This document shows positions 3,315 to 6,251 of a stretch of DNA of 6,251 bases, in pieces; the stretch's first letter is position 1; each line of letters starts with the position of its first letter. Under the pieces are notes generated by a model, which ran no database searches, was not told the origin of the DNA, and saw only the letters and a list, made by a program, of their open reading frames with translations. Made by a program: the position numbers and the translations under genes. The stretch is from Elusimicrobia bacterium RIFOXYB2_FULL_49_7 (lineage in GTDB: Bacteria; Fibrobacterota; OXYB2-FULL-49-7): the NCBI GenBank assembly GCA_001800515.1, contig MGVN01000165.1:1-6251 (forward strand), written 5' to 3'.

Positions 3315-4300
3315 AGCAAGAAACACAAGCATTGACGGCTGCAGACATCAGGGCGCAAGTGAACCTGATACAAGAGGTAATGAAGGAAGTAATGCAGGAA
3401 GGCCAGCATTACGGTAAGGTCCCGGGGTGCGGTGATAAACCGGCGTTGTTTAAGCCGGGCGCAGAAAAACTCTCTATGACGTTCCGGCTCCGTCCGGTCA
3501 TGGACAATGACCGCGACATCAACATTGAGCACCTGCCGAACGGACACAGGGAAATCCGTGTGTACTGTCACATTATGAATATGGCAGGGGTAGAGCTGGC
3601 GACAGGGGTAGGATCCTGCTCAACAATGGAATCGAAGTACCGCTATCGTGGTGGCGAAAAACTTGCCACTGGTCAGCCCGTGCCGACTGAATACTGGAAC
3701 TTGAAGAAGGCCGGCAAAAAGGATGAGGCGCAGGCGCTTATCGGCGGCTCAGGCTTCGGCGTCGGTAAGGCCGACGGTATGTGGCAGATATGCGAGATGG
3801 GTGAGAAGATGGAGAATCCCGATATCGCCGACACCTATAATACGGTACTGAAAATGGCGAAGAAGCGCGCCTACGTTGACGGCATTCTTTCCTCGACCGG
3901 TGCCAGTGATATCTTTACCCAGGATATCGAGGACATGGATATAGCCGAGAAAGTTGACGCTCCTGCAGGAAAGCCTAAGACCGAAGCTCCCAAGGCGAAA
4001 AACGAAACCAAGGCAGAAGCTTCGAAAGCGAACGGCAATCTTATCCCTGCCATTTCCGGCAAGGTCGTCAATATGGAGCCGCACAAGTACAAATCCGGCA
4101 AGATAAAGACAGATTACACCATCATTACCGATGATGAGAAGAAATACATCATTTCGGAATGGCGTGAGCCGAATGCCGCCGTGGCTCCCGAAACGCCTAT
4201 CATTGCGGTCAACGTGAAGGTCAGTGAATACAACGGCCAGCCGCAATACATCGCAGAAAGTATCAGGGTTGACGAGCCGGAAATACCGTTCGGGGAATAA
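3296..4300 (+). CDS. Putative phage single-strand annealing / recombination protein
   Basis: This 334-residue protein belongs to a family widespread in phage early regions. The signature segments are EGQHYGKVPGCGDKPALFKPGAEKL (35-59), GVGSCSTMESKYRYR (104-118) and DIADTYNTVLKMAKKRAYVD (176-195) followed by SSTGASDIFTQD. The last segment resembles the helix with conserved Lys-Arg seen in Rad52/RecT/Erf-type annealing proteins, so a role in binding ssDNA and annealing strands is likely but inferred. A Lys/Ala/Pro/Glu linker at 219-247 joins a beta-rich C-terminal domain (250-326) that could be an OB-fold. The end, DEPEIPFGE, resembles the acidic IPF tip of SSB. The start has AAAGGAGGAG upstream. 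An exonuclease gene follows two bases later, the usual pairing of recombination systems such as lambda Red. Confidence 0.65.
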   Translation: MSTELVKQETQALTAADIRAQVNLIQEVMKEVMQEGQHYGKVPGCGDKPALFKPGAEKLSMTFRLRPVMDNDRDINIEHLPNGHREIRVYCHIMNMAGVELATGVGSCSTMESKYRYRGGEKLATGQPVPTEYWNLKKAGKKDEAQALIGGSGFGVGKADGMWQICEMGEKMENPDIADTYNTVLKMAKKRAYVDGILSSTGASDIFTQDIEDMDIAEKVDAPAGKPKTEAPKAKNETKAEASKANGNLIPAISGKVVNMEPHKYKSGKIKTDYTIITDDEKKYIISEWREPNAAVAPETPIIAVNVKVSEYNGQPQYIAESIRVDEPEIPFGE

Positions 4301-4302
4301 TT

Positions 4303-4890
4303 ATGACCTTGTTTTGCGACGAAAACCATATCTATAGAAACGAACAGGGAATAATTATCCCGAATGTAACCTCGATACTCCAGGCTGAAGGGTTCACGGA
4401 CTTTTCAAGAGTTCCGGTAGACGTTCTGAAAGCGGCGCAGGACTTCGGCACGAATGTGCATATCGCCTGTGAGCTTGCCGATAAAGGAACCCTTGAATAT
4501 GAAACCCTTAGTCCCGGGTTGTTACCTCCCATAGAGGCGTGGTGCAAGTTCCTTGAAGATTATCAAGCTGAGATCATCGAGATTGAACGGGTGGTTTATT
4601 CCAAGATATGGCACTTCTGCGGAACACTGGACCGTGTTCTTAAAATCAAGGGCAAAAATGGTATCTACGACATCAAGACCGGTGAAGGATGTTCATTGCA
4701 GACCGCCGCTTACAAGGTCGCTCTTGATGAAGAGTGTCCTGACTTGAAGGTTAAGGAACGCGCCGCGGTGCGCCTGTTCCCCGATGGCACATACAGGATC
4801 ATCCCGCATGATGATAAATCTGAAGAGAGTTTATTCAAGTCAATTGTGAAGGTTCATAACAGCAGAAAAAACTACGTGAAAGGAGCGTAA
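4303..4890 (+). CDS. PD-(D/E)XK exonuclease (Cas4/RecB-like family)
   Basis: This 195-residue nuclease has the RecB/Cas4-type core motifs. NVTSILQ (21-27) and GTNVHIACELADKG (49-62) give the N-terminal helices with His53. Glu93/Glu95 in IIEIERVVYS is followed by CGTLDRV (Asp110), YDIKTG with Asp123 and Lys125 (the D-x-K of the catalytic site), and QTAAYKVA (Gln133, Tyr137), the motif IV helix. These residues coordinate two metal ions and cleave DNA phosphodiester bonds. The length is near the minimum for a stand-alone phage exonuclease. It starts two bases after the putative annealing protein, with a modest GGGGA site. The likely role is resection of double-strand ends so that the annealing protein can load on the exposed strand. 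No iron-sulfur cysteine set like that of Cas4 is evident. Confidence 0.85.
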   Translation: MTLFCDENHIYRNEQGIIIPNVTSILQAEGFTDFSRVPVDVLKAAQDFGTNVHIACELADKGTLEYETLSPGLLPPIEAWCKFLEDYQAEIIEIERVVYSKIWHFCGTLDRVLKIKGKNGIYDIKTGEGCSLQTAAYKVALDEECPDLKVKERAAVRLFPDGTYRIIPHDDKSEESLFKSIVKVHNSRKNYVKGA

Positions 4891-4891
4891 G

Positions 4892-5581
4892 ATGGAAACG
4901 ACACTCATTGAGAAAGTCGAAAAGCCGGTCAACGATACCGTCGCCCAGGCGAATGCCATTGTGGTAGTGGATACTGAGACGCGGCTGGCGGCGGCAGAGT
5001 TCTTGAAAGTCATCAAAGGTATGCAGAAACAGGTATCTGATACCTTTGACCCGATTGTCGCCAAGGCGAATGCGGCGTGGAAAGAGGCCTGCAATCAGCG
5101 GTCGAAGTATCTGGATCCTCTTAAAACGGCGGAAACCGCGCTCAAGAATAAGGCCATCGCTTACGATACCGAGATTGAGCGCAAGGCGCGGGAAGAACAG
5201 GCCCGGCTTGAAGCGAAGGCGCGTACCGAAGAGGAACGCAAGCGCAAGGAACTGGAAGAGCGCGCCCGGAAAGCGGAAGCCGCGGGCAAAGCCGCGAAGG
5301 CGGAAGAACTCCGGCAAAAGGCCGAAGAGGTACACGTTGAAGCCCCGACCGTACAGGCACCGTCTGTAAACGTGGCGGGTCAGTCAACCCGAGAGGACTG
5401 GTATGCCGAAGTTACGGACATGATGGCGCTGGTCAAGGCCATTGCTGACGGCAAGGCGCCGCTTACCTTCATTGCTCCGGATATGACGGTGCTCAACAAA
5501 CAGGCAAAGTCGATGAAGAATACCTGGTCATACCCGGGCGTTGCATTCAAATCACGCAAAGTTCTTTCGGCGAGGGCATAA
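4892..5581 (+). CDS. Conserved phage coiled-coil protein, 229 residues
   Basis: This is a three-part protein of a family I know only as a hypothetical in phage early regions. The N-terminal 75 residues include a conserved helical stretch (FDPIVAKANAAWKEACNQR, 52-70, then KYLDPL). Residues about 75-147 form a long highly charged coiled coil rich in Glu, Lys, Arg and Ala. A Pro/Val linker (148-162) leads to a compact C-terminal domain at 165-226 (TREDWYAEVTDMMALVKAI, then LNKQAKSMKNTW and YPGVAF). Such a layout suits an oligomeric or DNA-associated accessory factor. It starts one base after the exonuclease stop with a strong AAAGGAG site, so it belongs to the recombination module, but its biochemical role is unknown. 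Its GC-rich coding sequence gives long antisense open frames that are not genes. Confidence 0.8.
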   Translation: METTLIEKVEKPVNDTVAQANAIVVVDTETRLAAAEFLKVIKGMQKQVSDTFDPIVAKANAAWKEACNQRSKYLDPLKTAETALKNKAIAYDTEIERKAREEQARLEAKARTEEERKRKELEERARKAEAAGKAAKAEELRQKAEEVHVEAPTVQAPSVNVAGQSTREDWYAEVTDMMALVKAIADGKAPLTFIAPDMTVLNKQAKSMKNTWSYPGVAFKSRKVLSARA

Positions 5582-5925
5582 TGGCAGAACAACCTATGAC
5601 ACGGGAAGAGATTGTTGAAGACATAAAGAACAACCTTGAGGTACTTACTCCGAAGGCAGTATCTGATTACACGGTGCAATTGAGCATTTTACTTGGCGAG
5701 CTCGGCACTGATCTCGCCCTGGCCGAGATTGAATATGCCAAGAAGTGGGATGCGCTCCGGATCCATTGCGATACGGATGGACAGGCCGAGAAAAAGAGCA
5801 AGGCCACCGAAGAGTATTACAAACGCAGGATGCTTGAGTTTCGTTTCAAGTCAACAAAGGAACTCATCCAGAGTCTTAAAAAGCGGCTCACTGTTCTTTC
5901 AGACGAAGCACATAACAATTATTAA
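5581..5925 (+). CDS. Unknown helical phage early protein, 114 residues
   Basis: I do not recognise this protein. It appears all-helical and charged: helix 1 at about 7-20 (TREEIVEDIKNNLE), a long helix at 26-62 and another at 68-108 (ending LIQSLKKRLTVLSDEA). This arrangement could form a helical hairpin or coiled-coil bundle. There is a single Cys63 and no membrane segment. The start codon overlaps the upstream stop by one base (TAATG), so translation is coupled to the coiled-coil gene. It is the last gene before the only sizeable gap of the early operon. Small helical proteins after the exonuclease/annealing pair are frequent in phages; some are recombination accessory factors, but nothing here shows that directly. 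Confidence 0.75.
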   Translation: MAEQPMTREEIVEDIKNNLEVLTPKAVSDYTVQLSILLGELGTDLALAEIEYAKKWDALRIHCDTDGQAEKKSKATEEYYKRRMLEFRFKSTKELIQSLKKRLTVLSDEAHNNY

Positions 5926-5984
5926 TACCGGACGGTAGCGCTTGAGTAAAGGCGCTCTTTGTTCCCCCGCATCGGCTTGGGCTC
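5926..5984 (+). promoter_or_regulatory. Short non-coding gap with weak hairpin and boxA-like sequence
   Basis: This is the only sizeable gap between genes of the early operon (59 bases). It holds AGCGC (5937-5941) complementary to GCGCT (5952-5956), a five-pair hairpin with a ten-base loop, followed by CTTTG and a C-run. GCGCTCTTTG at 5952-5961 also resembles a boxA core. There is no clear promoter hexamer pair and only a weak ribosome binding site for the next gene. The gap may hold a processing or antitermination site, or nothing. Confidence 0.25.
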
Positions 5985-6251
5985 ATGAACCCTTCAATGC
6001 CCCGTCCATACTATAAAACAAAGATGATTTCCCCCGAATCATTAATACTGGAAATACTTAAACCCTATACTTGCAAGAATCCTCTTAAGAGAGATGTTCT
6101 GCTTGGGCGATTGCTGGCGCACGGTCTGGATTTAACTGACCGTGAAATGCGCCGCATTTGTGCCGAACAGCTCCCGGTATGCTCAAACGAAAAAGGTTAT
6201 TATCTACCACAATCGCAGGAAGATATTCTTCAGTTCAAAACCTACCTTGAG
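5985..6251 (+). CDS. Partial winged-helix-like DNA-binding protein (C-terminus beyond window)
   Basis: This open frame runs off the right edge with 89 codons visible. Residues about 34-88 (LKRDVLLGRLLAHGLDLTDR, then EMRRICAEQLPVCSNEKGYY and the LPQSQEDILQF helix) match the pattern of phage winged-helix proteins that carry 'sDR.lR..c.e.lPV.Ss.kGYY.p.t.eei' sequences. These are usually early DNA-binding or replication-linked proteins, sometimes with further domains downstream. The start at 5985 is the first ATG but its ribosome binding site is weak (GGCTTGGG). An internal ATG at 6024 (MISPESLILEILKPY) would keep the whole domain and is an alternative. Being next after the recombination genes, it may begin the replication segment; that is inference. 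Confidence 0.75.
   Translation, partial: MNPSMPRPYYKTKMISPESLILEILKPYTCKNPLKRDVLLGRLLAHGLDLTDREMRRICAEQLPVCSNEKGYYLPQSQEDILQFKTYLE

Noticed and set aside
3749..4246. 165-codon open frame on the minus strand
   Set aside because: It is entirely antisense to the annealing-protein gene, has no recognisable domain, and its Leu/Arg/Gly-rich composition is typical of a shadow frame.
4835..5335. 166-codon open frame on the minus strand
   Set aside because: It is antisense to the coiled-coil gene; its Phe/Arg/Leu-rich sequence is the complement of Glu/Lys/Ala codons, with no ribosome binding site or family pattern.
5046..5369. 107-codon plus-strand frame rich in Arg and Lys
   Set aside because: It is an out-of-frame reading of the coiled-coil region; the extreme Arg/Lys/Pro composition and complete overlap with a well-supported gene mark it as a shadow.

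Overview
The window reads as the regulatory switch and early (delayed-replication/recombination) operon of a temperate phage or integrated prophage. The evidence is a LexA/CI-like self-cleaving repressor on the minus strand, a divergent promoter with a compact operator array, and a tightly packed plus-strand run of small overlapping early genes leading to a recombination pair (a putative single-strand annealing protein plus a PD-(D/E)XK exonuclease). No structural, integrase or host housekeeping gene is visible. The host cannot be named from this sequence. It is a bacterium with strong purine-rich Shine-Dalgarno sites and a standard sigma70-type promoter. The right two thirds look of medium GC, while the left 930 bases are visibly AT-rich, as is usual for lysogeny-expressed cargo.

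Layout: 1-918 (minus) holds two genes downstream of the repressor: an incomplete SHOCT-like plus TPR-like protein and an unrecognised 240-residue protein. 931-1536 (minus) is the HTH plus S24-peptidase repressor. 1571-1623 contains face-to-face promoters over four GTTnnAAC-type boxes spaced exactly 11 bp apart. 1606-1920 is a long structured leader. 1921-5925 (plus) is the early operon: a small HTH-like protein, an AlpA/excisionase-like HTH protein, an unknown helical protein, a one-segment membrane protein, two tiny zinc-knuckle proteins, the annealing protein, the exonuclease, a coiled-coil phage protein and a helical protein. 5985 to the end is the start of a probable winged-helix protein that runs off the window.

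The most unusual part is the leader. It contains two successive elements, each made of two perfect inverted repeats interleaved in the order 1-2-1'-2' (pseudoknot or switch topology). The second has 16-bp and 10-bp arms and ends in a U-tract, so it can also form an intrinsic terminator. Both elements begin right at an ATGAAAA sequence, and each is covered by a short ORF with a plausible ribosome binding site. The two short ORFs and the first HTH gene are spaced like translationally coupled genes. In layout this recalls RNA-based immunity in phages P1 (c4) and P4 (CI RNA), where short separated segments of an RNA pair with segments of its own leader. I could not test homology.

Working model (inference): the repressor silences the early promoter. 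When it is cleaved, the leader RNA provides a second decision layer (termination, antitermination or antisense), and then the regulator and recombination genes are made.
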